DNA of 64,000 nucleotides from JAENVT01 sp031430695 (GTDB taxonomy: Bacteria > Actinomycetota > Acidimicrobiia > Acidimicrobiales > Ilumatobacteraceae): the NCBI GenBank assembly GCA_031430695.1, contig JANPBZ010000134.1, forward strand, positions 15,767 through 79,766, written 5' to 3'. The notes beneath the pieces are model-generated. The model saw only the letters and a program-made list of their open reading frames with translations. It had not been told where the DNA came from and searched no databases. Position numbers and translations under genes: made by a program. This document shows positions 26,719-41,700 of the stretch, piece after piece; the stretch's first letter is position 1; each line of letters opens with the position of its first letter.

Positions 26719-29700
26719 ATGGCTGACGACAGACCCTCCTCAAACAACGCCTCCCGCTGGTCGGGTCTGCGACGAAGCGCTCTCGCGACCGCGCTCGTCA
26801 GTGGATCTGTTGTGTTCGGCACCGGCCTGTTCGTTCCCTCGGTCGCTGCGGCTCCACTCTGCGCTTCACCGCCACTGACGGGCAACACGACTGCCACCGG
26901 TGTGATCAACACCTACTACCCCGGTCAGACCTCGATCACAGCTGGCACGTCGAACACGACGGTGACGGTCGGAACGAGTCGCGGCTCGGCGACTCCGATC
27001 GCGGTTGGCGATCTTGTGATGGTGATGCAGATGCAGGGCGCAGAGATCAACGCGACCAACACCAACGCGTACGGCGACGGTGTCACGTCCGCGACGGCGT
27101 CAGGGTTCTTGAACAATGCCTCGTTCATCGCCGGGCAGTACGAGTATGCGACCGTGCGCTCGGTGGCCGGAGCAGTGGTCGGGCTCGATGGTTCGGGTAC
27201 GAACGGCGGACTCATCAACAACTACGTCAACGCCAGCGAGTCGGCGACTCAGGGTCAGCAGCGGTTCCAGGTCGTGCGCGTGCCGCAGTACTCGTCGGCC
27301 ACATTGAGCGTGGCGACGCCGCCTGCTGCCGTGGCGTGGGACGGCTCGAGCGGCGGCATCGTCGTGCTCGATGTCGCCAGCGATCTCAACCTCAACGGCG
27401 CGACGATCAACGTCACCGGCCAAGGCTTCCGTGGCGGTCTGCAGCGGAGTCGAAGCGGCACCGGCGGGTTGGCCAACACCGACTACCGAACGACCACCGC
27501 GCAAGCAGCGAATGGTCAAAAGGCGGAAGGCATCGCCGGAACCACGAAGTGGACCACCGGTTCGGCCGACACCGTCGGCGACGGATATCCGAACGGCGAC
27601 TTCGGCCGCGGCGCACCCGGCAATGCCGGCGGTGGTGGGACCGACGGCGACCCGGCTTCCAACAGCGAGAACTCCGGCGGCGGTGGCGGAGGCAACGGCG
27701 GTGCCGGCGGCGTCGGAGGCAACACCTGGTCGTCGAACCTCGCACGCGGCGGGCATGGCGGTGCTGTGGTGCCCGGGACCGCGAGCCGAGTGTTCCTCGG
27801 CGGTGGCGGTGGCGCCGGCAGCGACAACAACGCAGTCCTTTCGTCAAGTGGTGGCGCAGGCGGAGGCATGGTGCTGGTGCGCGCCGGCAGCCTGTCGGGC
27901 ACGGGCACGATCAACGCCGACGGCGCAGCCGGAAACGTGAGCGGTCAAGACGGCAGCGGTGGCGGCGGGGCAGGCGGCTCGATCGTCGTGCTCACTTCCT
28001 TGACCGGAGCGGCAAGCGGTATCAGCGGCCTGACGGCTCGTGCCCGAGGTGGTGCCGGCGGCAACGAGACCCACGCCGATCAACATGGCCCGGGTGGCGG
28101 CGGTGGCGGCGGGCGAGTGATCACTGCGGCTGCTACCGCATCGACCGTTGTCACAGCTGGAGCCAACGGCACCCACGTCCCGACGAGCAGTGCCTACGGT
28201 GCAACGAGCGGTAGCGCTGGTGCGTCGTCGGCGACTGCGGTCGTCGGCGATGCCCCAGGCACCAACACCGGCTCGCAATGCATCGATGCAAGTGTCACCA
28301 AATCGACCAACCCCACCCCCGTGATCCCTGGCCAGACAGTGACCTATACCGTGGTGGCCACCAACGACGGCCCGTACCCTCGAACGGGCACGGCGCCAAT
28401 CGTGGTGACCGACACGTTGCCCGCCGGGCTCACCTCGGCGACATGGACGTGCAGCGCCTCGGCCGGATCCAACTGCACCGCCAGCGGCAGCGGATCGTTG
28501 AGTACGACCGCCAACCTCGAGGTCGGTGACTCGGCGACATACACGATCACCGCGACCCTGGCGTCGACATTCACGGGGACCCTCTCCAACACCGCCACCG
28601 TCGCCGGGCCGGCGACGATTCCTGAGCTCAACGCCACGAACAACTCGGCGACATCGGCCGTCCTGGCCGAACCACGCGCCAACCTTGGCATCACCAAGAC
28701 GGACGGAGTCGCTGCTGAGGTACCCGGCACCAATGCCGTCTACACGATCGTGGCGTCGAACGCCGGTCCCTCCACGGCAACCAACGCACTGATCACCGAT
28801 TCACTGCCGGCGGGCACGATCTCGGGTTCGTGGACGTGCGCAGCCGGCAGCGGGGGCACATGCGGTGCGGCAAGCGGCACGATGCCGATGTCGACGACTG
28901 CGACCCTCTCGCCGAGCGGCACGGTGACGTATACCGTCACCGTCGCTGTGTCGTCGACCGCCACCGGTTCGCTGGCCAACACGGTCACGATCGCCGCCCC
29001 GGCCGGAACCGTCGAGACCAACTCGGCCAACAACGTCGCGACCGACACCGACAACTTGACGCCGACGGCCGACCTGTCGATCTCGAAGACCGACGGTCTC
29101 ACCACCATTGATGCCGGCACCGGCCTCACCTACACCATCGCCCTCTCGAATGCCGGCCCATCGGCGATCACCGGAGCGACGGTCACCGATACCTTCCCTG
29201 CCAGCCTGACCGGCGCAACGTGGACGTGTGCCGCGTCGGCTGGGTCGAGTTGCCCGGCATCGGGCTCCGGCAGCATCTCCGCATCCGTGAATGTTCTTGC
29301 TGCCGGCTCGGTGACGTTCACGGTGACCGCCACGGTGGTCTCCACTGCGACCGGCACGTTGTCGAACACGGCGACCGTTGCATTGCCCGGTGGGGCGACT
29401 GACCCGACCGCGGCCAACAACACAGCCACCGACACCACGACCATCACCCGCCGAGCCGATGTCTCGATCACCAAGACCGACGGGGCCGCCACGGAGGTGC
29501 CGGGAACGTCGGTGACCTACACGATCGTGGCGGCGAACGCCGGACCGTCTGCGGCGATCGGCACGAGCGTCACCGATACGTTGCCGGCCAGCCTCACGGG
29601 CGCGACCTGGACCTGCACAGCCACCGCTGGGTCGACCTGCCCGGCATCGGGCAGCGGCAACATCAGCACCACGGTCGACCTACTGCCCAGTGGTAGCGCA

Positions 29701-32700
29701 ACGTTCACCCTGACCGCCACGATCGCGTCGACCGCCACCGGGTCGCTGGCCAACACCGCCACCGTCGCAGTCGCCGCCGGAGTCACGGACCCCGCCGCTG
29801 GTAACAACTCGGCGACCGACACCGACACGCTGACACCGACCGCCGACCTGTCGATCACCAAGACCGACGGTGTCACCGGCGAGGTGCCGGGAACGGCGGT
29901 GACGTACACGATCGTCGCCTCCAACGCCGGCCCGTCAACCGCCACCGCCGCAACCGCGACGGACACGCTGCCGGCCGTGTTGTCGGGTGGCACATGGACA
30001 TGCTCGGCGTCCGTCGGCTCGACGTGTCCCGCATCGGGCAGCGGCAACATCAACGCCAGCGTCACGCTGGCTCCGGGCGGTACGGCGACGTTCACACTCA
30101 CTGCCACGATCTCGAGCAGCGCCACCGGCAGCCTGGCCAACACGGCGACCATCGCCGCCCCGGCCTCGGTGACCGACCCGACACCTGGCAACAACTCGGC
30201 CACCGATGTCGACACCCTGACTCCCACCGGTGATCTGTCGATCACCAAGACCGACGGAGTCGCCACCGCGATCCCCGGGCAAAGCGTGACGTACACGATC
30301 GTCGCGACCAATGCCGGCCCGTCGGTGATCACCGCAGCGACCGTCGCCGACACGTTCCCCGCGTCGATCGCCGGCGCGACCTGGACATGCTCGGCCTCCG
30401 CCGGTTCGAGCTGCCCGGCATCGGGCAGCGGCAACATCAACGCCAACGTCAATCTGGCAGTCGCCGGCACGGCGACGTTCACCGTGACGGCACCCATCTC
30501 GCCGACGGCCACCGGCTCGTTGGTCAACACCGCAACGATCGCCGCGCCCGCCGGAAGCAGTGATCCGAGCGGCGCCAACAACTCGGCGACCGACACCGAC
30601 ACGTTGACACCGACGGCCGATCTGTCGATCACCAAGACCGACGGTGCAGCCACCGAGGTGCCAGGCACGCCCGTGACGTACACAATCGTCGCCTCGAACG
30701 CCGGGCCCTCCGCGGCGTCGGGCTCGAACGTCGCCGACACCTTCCCCGCCGCACTCACTGGTGCAACGTGGACGTGCTCGGCAGGCGGCGGAGCGACGTG
30801 CCCGGCGTCGGGTAGCGGCAACATCAGTGCGACGGTCGACCTGCCGGTGGGTGGTACGGCGTCGTTCACGGTCAACGGCACCGTCGCCGCGGGCGCAACG
30901 GGCTCGCTGACCAACACGGCGACCGTGTCGGTCGGCGCAGGCATCACGGATCCTGCGCCGGGCAACAATGCCGCGACTGACACCGACACCCTGACGCCGA
31001 CGGCAGATCTGCTGATCACCAAGACCGATGGGGCCACCACCGAGGTGCCCGGGACATCGGTGACCTACACGATCGTGGCCTCCAACGCCGGCCCTTCGAC
31101 GATCACCGCGGCAACCGTCACCGATACGATGCCGGCCTCGCTGAGCGGCGTGACCTGGACGTGTTCGGCTTCGGCGGGCTCGTCGTGCCCGGCCTCTGGC
31201 TCGGGCTCGATCAGTGCTTCCGTCACCTTGGTCTCCGGTGGAGCGGCGACGTTCACGGTCACCGGCGCCATTTCGGCGACTGCCACGGGATCGCTGGCCA
31301 ACACGGCCACGGTGGCGCTGCCCGGAGGTGCCACCGACCCTACACCGGCCAACAACTCGGCCACCGACACCGACACACTGACGCCGACCGCTGATCTGTC
31401 GATCACCAAGACCGACGGATCGGCAACCGAAGTACCGGGCACAGCGGTGACCTACACGATCGTGGCCAGCAATGCGGGCCCGTCCGCCGTCACTGCCGCG
31501 ACGGTCGCCGACACGATGCCCGCCGCGCTCACCGGGGTGACCTGGACGTGCTCCGCCAGCAGCGGTGCCGCCTGCCCGGCGAGCGGCAGTGGCGACATCA
31601 ACGCCTCGGTCGACCTGCCCGTGGGTGGTTCGGCGACGTTCACCGTCTCGGCAACGATCTCCGCGTCGGCGACGGGCAACCTCGTCAACACCGCAACGGT
31701 CGCGGCGCCGGGTGGGGTCACGGATCCGACGCCGGCGAACAACTCGGCGACCGATGCCGACTCGCTGATCCCGACCGCTGATCTGTCGATCACCAAGACC
31801 GATGGTGTTGTGACGGAAGTGCCGGGCACCGCGGTGGCGTACACGATCGTGGCGACCAATGGGGGTCCGTCGGCGGTCAGCGCGGCGACGATCGCCGACA
31901 CCATGCCTGCTGCATTGACCGGGGTGACGTGGACGTGCGCCGGTGCCTCGGGTGGGACCTGCCCGGCGAGCGGCAGCGGCAACATCAACGTCAGCGTCGA
32001 TCTGCCAGTCGGCGCCTCGGTGACGTTCACCGTCTCGGCGACGATCTCCACCTCGGCGACCGGCACGCTGGTCAATACGGCCACGATCGCGCCGCCTGCC
32101 GGCGTCACTGATCCGACGCCGGCGAACAACTCGGCGACCGATACCGACACCTTGAACCCCACGGCTGACCTGTCGATCACCAAGACCGATGGGTCTGCGA
32201 CCGAGGTGCCGGGCACTGCGGTGACGTATACGATCGTGGCCGGCAACTCGGGTCCGTCGGCCGTGATCGCGGCGACGGTTGCCGACACGATTCCCGCAAC
32301 GCTCAACGGCGCGACATGGACCTGCGTGCCGGCCGGTGGTGGGTCGTGTGCAGCCAGCAGCGGCAGTGGCAACATCAGCACGACCGTCGATCTGCCGGTC
32401 GGCGCGACTGCGACGTTCACGATCTCGGCCACCGTGGTGGCAACGACCACGGGCAACCTGGTCAATACGGCATCGATCACTGCGCCGGGCGGGGTCACCG
32501 ATCCGACGCCTGCCAACAACTCGGCGACCGACACCGATACCTTGAATCCGACGGCCGATCTCTCGATCAGCAAGACCGACGGAGTCGCCTCGGTCATTCC
32601 CGGCCAAAGCACGACGTACACCGTCGTGGTCGGCAATGCCGGCCCGTCGACCGCGGTGAACGCACCCGTCGCCGATGCACTTCCTGCTGGTGCGACTTCC

Positions 32701-35700
32701 GGTTCGTGGACGTGTGCCGCGTCTGTCGGCGCAAGCTGCGGTGCTGCATCGGGATCGATGCCGATCGCGACCACCGTCACCATCGCCGCCGGCGCGACTG
32801 CGACGTACAACGTGGTCGTCGCGGTCTCGTCGACTGCTACAGGCTCGTTGACCAATACCTCGACGGTGCAGGCACCGGCCGGAGTGACCGACCCCGTGTC
32901 GGCCGACAACTCGGCCACCGACATCGACTCGCTGACCCCGACCGCCGATGTGTCGATCTCAAAGACCGATGGCCTCACCACCGTGGTGCCCGGCGCCAAC
33001 GTCACCTACACCGTGGTCGCCTCCAATCCCGGTCCTTCGACCGTGACCGGTGCGACAGTCAGCGACACGATTCCCGCGGCGTTGAGCGGCGCAACCTGGA
33101 CGTGCTCGGCCAGCGGCGGGTCGACATGTCCGGCCACCGGCAGCGGCGATCTCGCCGCGTCGGTCACCCTTGCTCCGGGCGGGTCGACAACGTTCACGAT
33201 CTCGGCCACTGTCGTTGCCTCGGCCACCGGCACGATCTCCAACACAGCGACGATCACGTTGCCGGGCACAGTCACCGACCCGACGCCCGCCAACAACTCG
33301 GCCACTGACCTCACCACCGTGACACCGCAGACCGACCTGACCATCACCAAGACCGACGGGACTCCGACAGCGGTGCCGGGCCAGTCGACCACCTACACGA
33401 TCGTGGTCACCAACACGGGACCATCCAGCGTCACCGGTGCGGCTGTGACCGACACGATGCCCGCAGGCGTGACGACGATGAACTGGTCGTGTGCCGGTTC
33501 GGGTGGCGGAAGCTGCCCGGCGGCGGGCAGCGGTTCGATCAGCGACAACGTCGACCTGCCGGTCGGTGCGTCGGTCACGTACACCGTCACGGTCGCAGTG
33601 GCCGCAGGCGCGACGGGAACGTTGACCAACACTGCCACCGTCGCCGCACCGCTCGGTGTCACCGATACGAACGCAGCGAACAACACCGCGACCGATGTCG
33701 ACACGCTGACGCCACGTGCCGATCTGGCGGTCACCAAGACCGATGGCGTCGCCTCGGTGATCCCCGGGCAATCGACGACCTACACGGTCACAGTGACCAA
33801 CGCTGGCCCATCGGATGCCCCGAACACCGTTGTCACTGACGCCACGCCCGTCGATGCCTCGTTCACGTCGTGGAGCTGCTCGCCGAGCGCCGGCGCCGCC
33901 TGCTCGACGGCATCGGGAAGCGGGTCGATCAACACCTCCGTCGATCTGCCGCTCGGCACGATCGTCACGTTCGTCGTCGACGCCGCGATTGACGCCGCGG
34001 CCACTGGCACGCTCGGCAACACGGCGACGGCCGCCCCGGCGCCGGGCATCACCGACCCTGTTGTCGGCAACAACTCGGCCACCGATACTGACACGCTCAC
34101 ACCGACCGCTGACCTGGCGATCACCAAGACGAACCTTCTCAGCACGGTGGTGCCGGGCGATCCGATCAGCTACACCGTCACGGCCTCGAACTCCGGCCCG
34201 TCGTCGGTCGTCGGTGCATCGGTCGTCGATGCGTTGCCGGCCTCGTTGACGGCGGCAACGTGGACCTGCGCGGCGTCGGGTGGCGGCTCGTGCACATCGT
34301 CGGGTTCCGGTTCGATCAACGAAACCGTGAACCTGCCGGTCGGAGCGACAGTGATCTACACGGTCGACGGAGTCGTCGCCTCGGCAGCGATCGGCAGCAT
34401 CGACAACACCGCAACCGTGGGAGTGCCGGTCGGGGTGACCGATCCGGTCGTCGGCAACAACTCGGCCACCGATAGCGATCCGTTGACCCCCGAAGTCGAC
34501 CTGTCGATCACCAAGACCGACGGCCTTGCCATTGCCGACCCGCTCGATGCCGTGACCTACACGATCGTGGTGTCCAACGACGGGCCTTCGTCGGTGTCCG
34601 ACGCGCAGGTCGTCGACCTGATTCCGGCGGCTCTGCTCGGGGCGACGTGGACCTGTGCATCGGGCGTCGGGGGCAACTGCGACCTGGCCGGCCCGGTCGC
34701 CGGCGACATCAACACCACCGTCGATCTGGCCGTCAACGGCTCCGTGCAGTTCACCGTCACCGCCACGATCGCCGGGTCGACGATCGGCACGGTCATCAAC
34801 ACTGCCACCGTGTCGGCTCCGTCCGGTGTGAGCGAGACCAACAGTGCCGACAACGCGGCGACCGATGCAACGGCCGTCACCTCGACCGCAGCCCTGTCGA
34901 TCACCAAGACCGACGGACAAGCCACCGATGTGGCAGGCACTTCATCGACGTACACGATCACCGTCGCCAACTCCGGTCCATCGGCAGTGATCAACGCGGC
35001 GGTGGCCGACGCGCTGCCGCCCGCATTGACCAATGCGACCTGGACGTGCACGGCCTCCGGTGCCGGCAACTGCGACGACGCCGGACCCACAGCGGGTGAC
35101 ATCAACTCCACCGTCGACCTGCCGTCGGGCGAGTCGGCAACCTTCACGGTCACCGCAACCGTCGATCCGAGCTTCACCGGGTTGCTGTCGAACACGGCCA
35201 CCGTCACCGCGCCGCCCGGCACGATCGACGATCCGTCGAACAACAGCAGCACCGACGACACCACAGTCGTCGCCGAAGCCAACCTGACCGTCGCCAAGTC
35301 CGACGGCACAGTCACGGCGACTCCGGGGGCCGACACCACGTACACAGTGACCGTCGACAACGCCGGGCCTTCAGCCGTGGTCGGCGCGACCGTCGGCGAC
35401 GTGTTGCCCGCCGGGGCGACGGCGATGAACTGGACATGCGCCGCCAGCGTTGGGTCGTCGTGCACCGCTTCGGGAAGTGGCTCGCTCGGTGACACCGTCG
35501 ATCTCCTGCCCGGCGGCCAGGTGACCTACGTCGTCATCGTCGACATCGACGCTGCGGCCACAGGCCTGCTGACCAACACCGCCACTGCAACTGTTCCCCC
35601 GACCATGACCGAGACATCACCGCTCGACAACACCGCAACCGACATCGACAGCCTGGTTGCCGAGACAGACCTGGCGATCACCAAGACCGACAACACGCTC

Positions 35701-38700
35701 GCCGCGGTACCTGGCACCGCGATCACCTACACCATCGTCGCCACCAACAATGGGCCGTCCGACGCCATCGGAGCCACTGTCGCCGACACGTTCCCGGGCG
35801 AGTTGAACTCGATCAGTTGGACATGCGTCGGTCCGTGCACACCCGCTGGCAGCGGAGCGCTGAACGACGTCGTCGGCCTTCCTGTCGGCGCCACCGTCAC
35901 GTACACCGTCACGGCGACCATCGCCGCATCGGCGGTTGGTGTGCTGAGCAACACCGCCACCGTGACCGCCGCGCCTGGCACCGTTGATCCGAACCCGGTC
36001 AACGATTCGGCCACCGATGTCGACACGCTCGCCGCTGTCGCCGATCTGTCGATCACCAAGACCGATGGAGCGGCCAATGAGGTGCCCGGCACCCCGGTCA
36101 GCTACACGATCGTCGTCTCGAACAATGGTCCATCCGATGTCGTCGGTGCGTCCGTGGTCGACACGTTCCCGCTCGACCTCGCCAACGCCACATGGAGTTG
36201 TGTGGCTGCAGGGGGGACCTGCCCGGTAGCGGGATCGGGCGACATCAACGCAGTGGTCATCCTGGCCGTCGGTGGCGCGGCGACGTTCGCGGTCACCGCT
36301 GATGTCGCCGCTTCGGCGACCGGCACGTTGACCAACACCGCAACGGTGACAGCACCTCCGGCCACCGATCCGAACGCGGGGAACAACTCGGCCACCGATG
36401 TCGACACCTTGTCGCCTGAAGTCGATCTGTCGGTCACCAAGACCGACAACGACCTGGTGGCCCAACCCGGTGACTCCGTGACCTACGAGATCGTGGTTTC
36501 CAATGCCGGACCATCCGCTGTGATCGGCGCACCGTTCACCGACATCGTGCCCTCCTCGCTCGTCGGAGTGTCGTGGACGTGCGCGGCATCGTCGGGCGCG
36601 TCGTGCCCAGCGGCGGGATCGGGCAATGCCATCAACACCACGCTCTCGCTGACACCTGGTGGGACAGCAACGTTCACCGTGACTGCCACGGTGGATGCAC
36701 CGGCGACTGGCGTGATTGCCAATACGGCGACCATCGCTGCGCCCGTTGGCGTGGTCGAGACAGCATCCGGTGACAACACCGCGACCGACACGACGTCGGT
36801 GACGCCGACGGCAGACCTGATCATCACCAAGACGGACGGGCTGACGTCGATCGCTGCGGGCCAAGCAATCACATACACAATCGTCGTCACCAACGCTGGT
36901 CCGTCGACCATCACCGACGCACTCGTCACCGACGTACTGCCCTCAGCGTTGGTCGGTGCCACCTGGACATGTGCCGCGTCGGCCGGGTCGAGCTGCCTCG
37001 ACGCGGCAGGCTCAGGCGACATCAGCGACCTTGTCACGTTGGCATCCACCGGTACGGCGACGTTCACGGTCTCCGCGACCGTCGCCGCGTCGACGCCGGC
37101 GGGCACGCTTTCTAACACCGCCGATGTGGCGATGCCGGTTGGCTCGGTCGACCCGACACCGGCCAACAACACGGCCACTGACACCACGACGATCGAGCGG
37201 CACGCCGACCTCGAGGTCACCAAGACCGATGGCGTGAGCTCGGCGACGCCGGGTCTGGCGATCCAGTACACGATCGTCGTCACCAACAACGGGCCATCCA
37301 ATGTGTCTGCGGCCACGGTCGTCGACACCATGCCGGCCACGTTGATCGGCGCCACCTGGACGTGCTCGGCTTCGGTCGGCTCGACGTGCCCGGCCTCCGG
37401 ATCTGGCGATTTCGCCTCGCTCGTCGACCTGCTCGCCGGTGGCACGGCAACCTTCACCGTCGATGCCACCGTGGCCGCCTCGGCGCTCGGCACGCTGGTC
37501 AACACGGCCGGCGCGACCGTTCCGTCCGGCGTGACCGACCCGGTGCCCGGCAACAACTCGTCGACCGACACCGACACCCTCGACCCCGTTGCCGACCTGT
37601 CGATCACCAAGGACGACTTCTCGGCCACGGCGACGCCAGGCGCGCCAGTCACCTACACGGTTGTCGTATCGAATGCCGGGCCTTCCGACGTCATCGGCGC
37701 GACGGTTGCCGACGTGCTGCCGGCGACCTTGAGCGGGGTCACCTGGAGCTGCTCGGTCAGCGGTTCCGGCTCCTGCCCGGCCTCGGGCAGTGGCGACGTC
37801 AACAGCCTCGTCTCGCTGACCGTTGGCGCCACGGCGACATTCACGATCACCGGGACTCTGTCTGCAGCAGCCACTGCCAATCTGGTCAACACGGCCACCG
37901 TCACCGCCCCCGTCGGTGTCACCGATCCGGCACCGGCCGACAACAGTGCCACCGACGTCGACACATTGGCGCGAGTCGCCGATCTGTCGGTCACCAAGAC
38001 CGACTTCGCCGCCACCGCGACACCGGGTACAGCGGTGAGCTACCAGATCGTCGCCACCAACAACGGGCCATCCGACATCACCGGTGCTGTGGTGACCGAC
38101 ACCCCACCGGCTGAGCTCACCGGTGTCACCTGGTCGTGCACCGCCACGGGCGGGGCATCGTGCAGCAACTCCAGTGGTGTCGGGGCAATCAACGAACTCG
38201 CCGATCTGCCAGTGGGCGCCTCGGTCACCTTCACCCTCACAGCGACGCTGAGCCCTGCAGCGACTGTCCCCGTCGCCAACACCGTCCAGATCGCTGTACC
38301 TGCTGGGGCGACGGATCCGAACCCAAGCAACAACACCGCTACCGACACCGACGCGATCGTGCCAGTGGCTGATCTGTCGATCACCAAGACGGTAGACCTG
38401 GCAGCGGCACTGCCCGACGACGTGCTGACGTACACCATCGTCGTCGCCAATGCCGGACCGTCCGACATCAGCGATTCGCTGGTCGACGACGTCGTGCCCG
38501 CCGACGTGGTCGGGGCGACGTGGACGTGTGCGGCGCAGGCCGGCGGCAACTGCGATCTCACCGGTCCTGTCAGCGGCGACATCGCGGGCACCGTCGACCT
38601 GGTGGTCGGTGGCAGTGTGTCGTTCACGGTGACCGGCACGGTCGCGTCGACGGCGACCGGCACGATCATCAACTCGGCGACCGTCGCTGCACCGGCGGGA

Positions 38701-41700
38701 GCCAACGATCCGAACCCGGCCAACAACACGTCCTCGGCATCGACGACGATCAACCCGAAAGCCGACCTGTCGATCACCAAGACCGATGGCAATGTCACCG
38801 ATGTCGCCGGTACATCGCTCCAGTACTCGATCGTTGTCACCAACAGCGGTCCTTCGACCATCCAAGACGCGCCGGTCGACGACGTGCTGCCGGCCGCGTT
38901 GCTGGCAGTGTCGTGGACCTGCTCGCCTTCTGCTTTCTCCGTATGCGACGATCCAGCGGGTGGCGGCGACATTACTACAACCGTCGATCTGCTGGCCGGT
39001 GGAACAGCGACGTTCGTCATCGACGCCTCGATCGACCCGGCCTTTGCCGGTGTGCTCACCAACACTGCCTCGGTGACCATGCCAGGCGTCGGTGTCGACC
39101 CGACTCCTGCCAACAACTCGGCGACCGATCTCACCACGATCGTCGCCGAGGCCGACCTGTCGATCACCAAGACCGATGGCAGCCTGGCGGCTACGCCCGG
39201 CGGCTCGACCGTCTACACAGTGACGGTGAGCAACTCCGGTCCGTCGACGGTCGTTGGCGCCCCGGTGTCGGACGCCATTCCCGCCGGTGCGACAGCAATG
39301 AACTGGACCTGCCTGGCGTCGCCGGGCTCGTCGTGCGCGCCTTCCGGCAGCGGAGCGCTCGCTGACACGGTCTCGTTGCTGCCGGGTGGCGCCGCCACGT
39401 ACCAAGCAACGGTCGACATCTCGAGCGCGGCGACGGGCGCCTTCGTCAACACTGCGTCGGTCGCCGCACCGATCGGGGTCACCGACCCGGCGCCCGCGAA
39501 CAACTCGGCGACCGATATCGACACGTTGAGCCCGTCGGCCGACCTGTCGATCACCAAGACCGACGGCTTGTCGAACGCCGTGCCCGGCACGTCGTTGACT
39601 TACACGGTTGTCGCCACGAATGCCGGACCTTCCGACGCGGTCGGCGCGACGATCAACGACAGTCTCCCGGCCTCGCTTGTCGGCTCGACCTGGACCTGTG
39701 TCGGTACTGGCGGCGGCACCTGCGCAGGAGCCGGAGTCGGGAACATCGCCGACACGGTGAATCTCCCGACGGGTGCCTCGGTCACCTACTCGGTGACGGC
39801 AATGATCGATTCCAACGCCACCGGAACGTTGGTCAACACAGCGTCGATCGCTGCACCGATCGGCACCACCGATCCAGACCCGAGCGACAATTCGGCCACC
39901 GACACCGACACGCTGACACCGCAATCCGACCTGTTCGTCACCAAGACCGACGGCCAAACCAATGTGGTGCCGGGTACGCCCGTCACCTACACGGTCGTCG
40001 CCGGCAACGCCGGCCCGTCGGCTGTGGCCGGTGCGACAGTGACCGACCTCCTCTCAGCCGACCTGCTCGGCGCGTCGTGGACGTGCGCGGCGGCCGGCGG
40101 AAGATGCCCGGCGACCGGTACGGGCAATATCGCGGCCAACATCGATCTTGCAGTCGGTGGCACTGCGACCTTCACGATCTCCGCCACCGTGTCGCCCTCG
40201 GCAACCTCCACGCTCGCCAATACCGTCGACGTCGCCGTTCCGAGCGGCGTCACCGATCCGATGGCCGGCAACAACACAGCGACCGACACCGACACCTTGA
40301 ACCCTGAGGCCGATCTGTCGATCAGCAAGACCGACGGCCGGATCAGCGCCCAGCCCGGCGACGCGATCACCTACACCCTCGTCGCCGCCAACGCCGGCCC
40401 GTCGGCGGTCGTCGGTGCCCCGGTGATCGACGCCTTGCCCGCAGGCCTGTCCGCAGCCTCGTGGACCTGCGCACCGTCCGCAGGTGCGTCGTGTCCTGCA
40501 TCGGGTAGCGGCAACATCAACACGACGGTGTCGCTGCCGGTAGGAGCGACGGCAATCTTCACCGTCACGACGTCGATCACCGCAACGTCAGGCGTCGTTG
40601 CGAACACGGTGCAGATCGATGCTCCGGCAGGGGTCAGCGATCCGAGCACCGGTGACAACGTGGCGACCGATACCACCTCGATCACGCCGACCGCGGATCT
40701 CTCGATCACCAAGACCGACGGCCTCACCACGGTGGCTGCCGGTGAGGTGGTCACCTATTCGATCGTTGCCACCAACGCAGGACCGTCGCCGATCATCGGT
40801 GCAACCGTCGCCGACGCGATCCCCGGAGTGCTCGTCGGCGCATCCTGGACCTGCTCTGCGACGGTCGGTTCGACGTGCGCCAACGCCACGGGCAGTGGCA
40901 GCATCAACGAGCTCGCCGACCTTGCCGCTGGCGGTCAGGTGACGTTCTCGATCACCGGGACCGTCAATGGATCGGCGGCGCCAGGGCTGCTCTCCAACAC
41001 GGCGACGATCACGATGCCGTTCGGCTCGATCGATCCGACGCCGGGCAACAATTCGGCGACCGACACCACCGTCATCGAGCGACGCGCTGACCTGTCGATC
41101 TCCAAGGACGACTTCACCGGCGCGGCAGTGGCCGGTGGTTCCACGACCTACACCGTCGTCGTCTCGAACAACGGACCTTCGAACGTGTTCGGCGCCGCAG
41201 TCAGCGACCCGATCCCGACCGGAGTGACGGCAATGACCTGGACGTGCAGTGCGACCGCGGGAGCCTCGTGCATCGTCGCCGGCACGGGCGCGCTGGCGAC
41301 GAACGTCAACCTCGCGGCCGGCTCGTCGGTCACCTTCACCGTCGTCGTCGACATCGACGCAGCGGCCTCGGGCCTGCTGACCAACATCGCCTCGGTCATC
41401 CCGCCGAGCGGCGTGACCGACCCGAACTCGGCCAACGACTCCGACACCGATGTCGACACGGTTGCCGGCGTTGCGGATCTGACCATCACCAAGGACGACG
41501 GTTCGTCGACTGCGACCCCAGGGTCGACCACGACGTACACGATGGTCGTCACCAACAACGGGCCGTCGAACGTGACCGGTGCGACCGTGACCGATCTCCA
41601 ACCGGTCGGCACCACGTTCGACTCGTGGGCCTGCACGGCGACCGGAGCGGCGAGCTGCAGCGACCCGTCGGGAACGGGCTCCATCTCGACCACGGTCGAT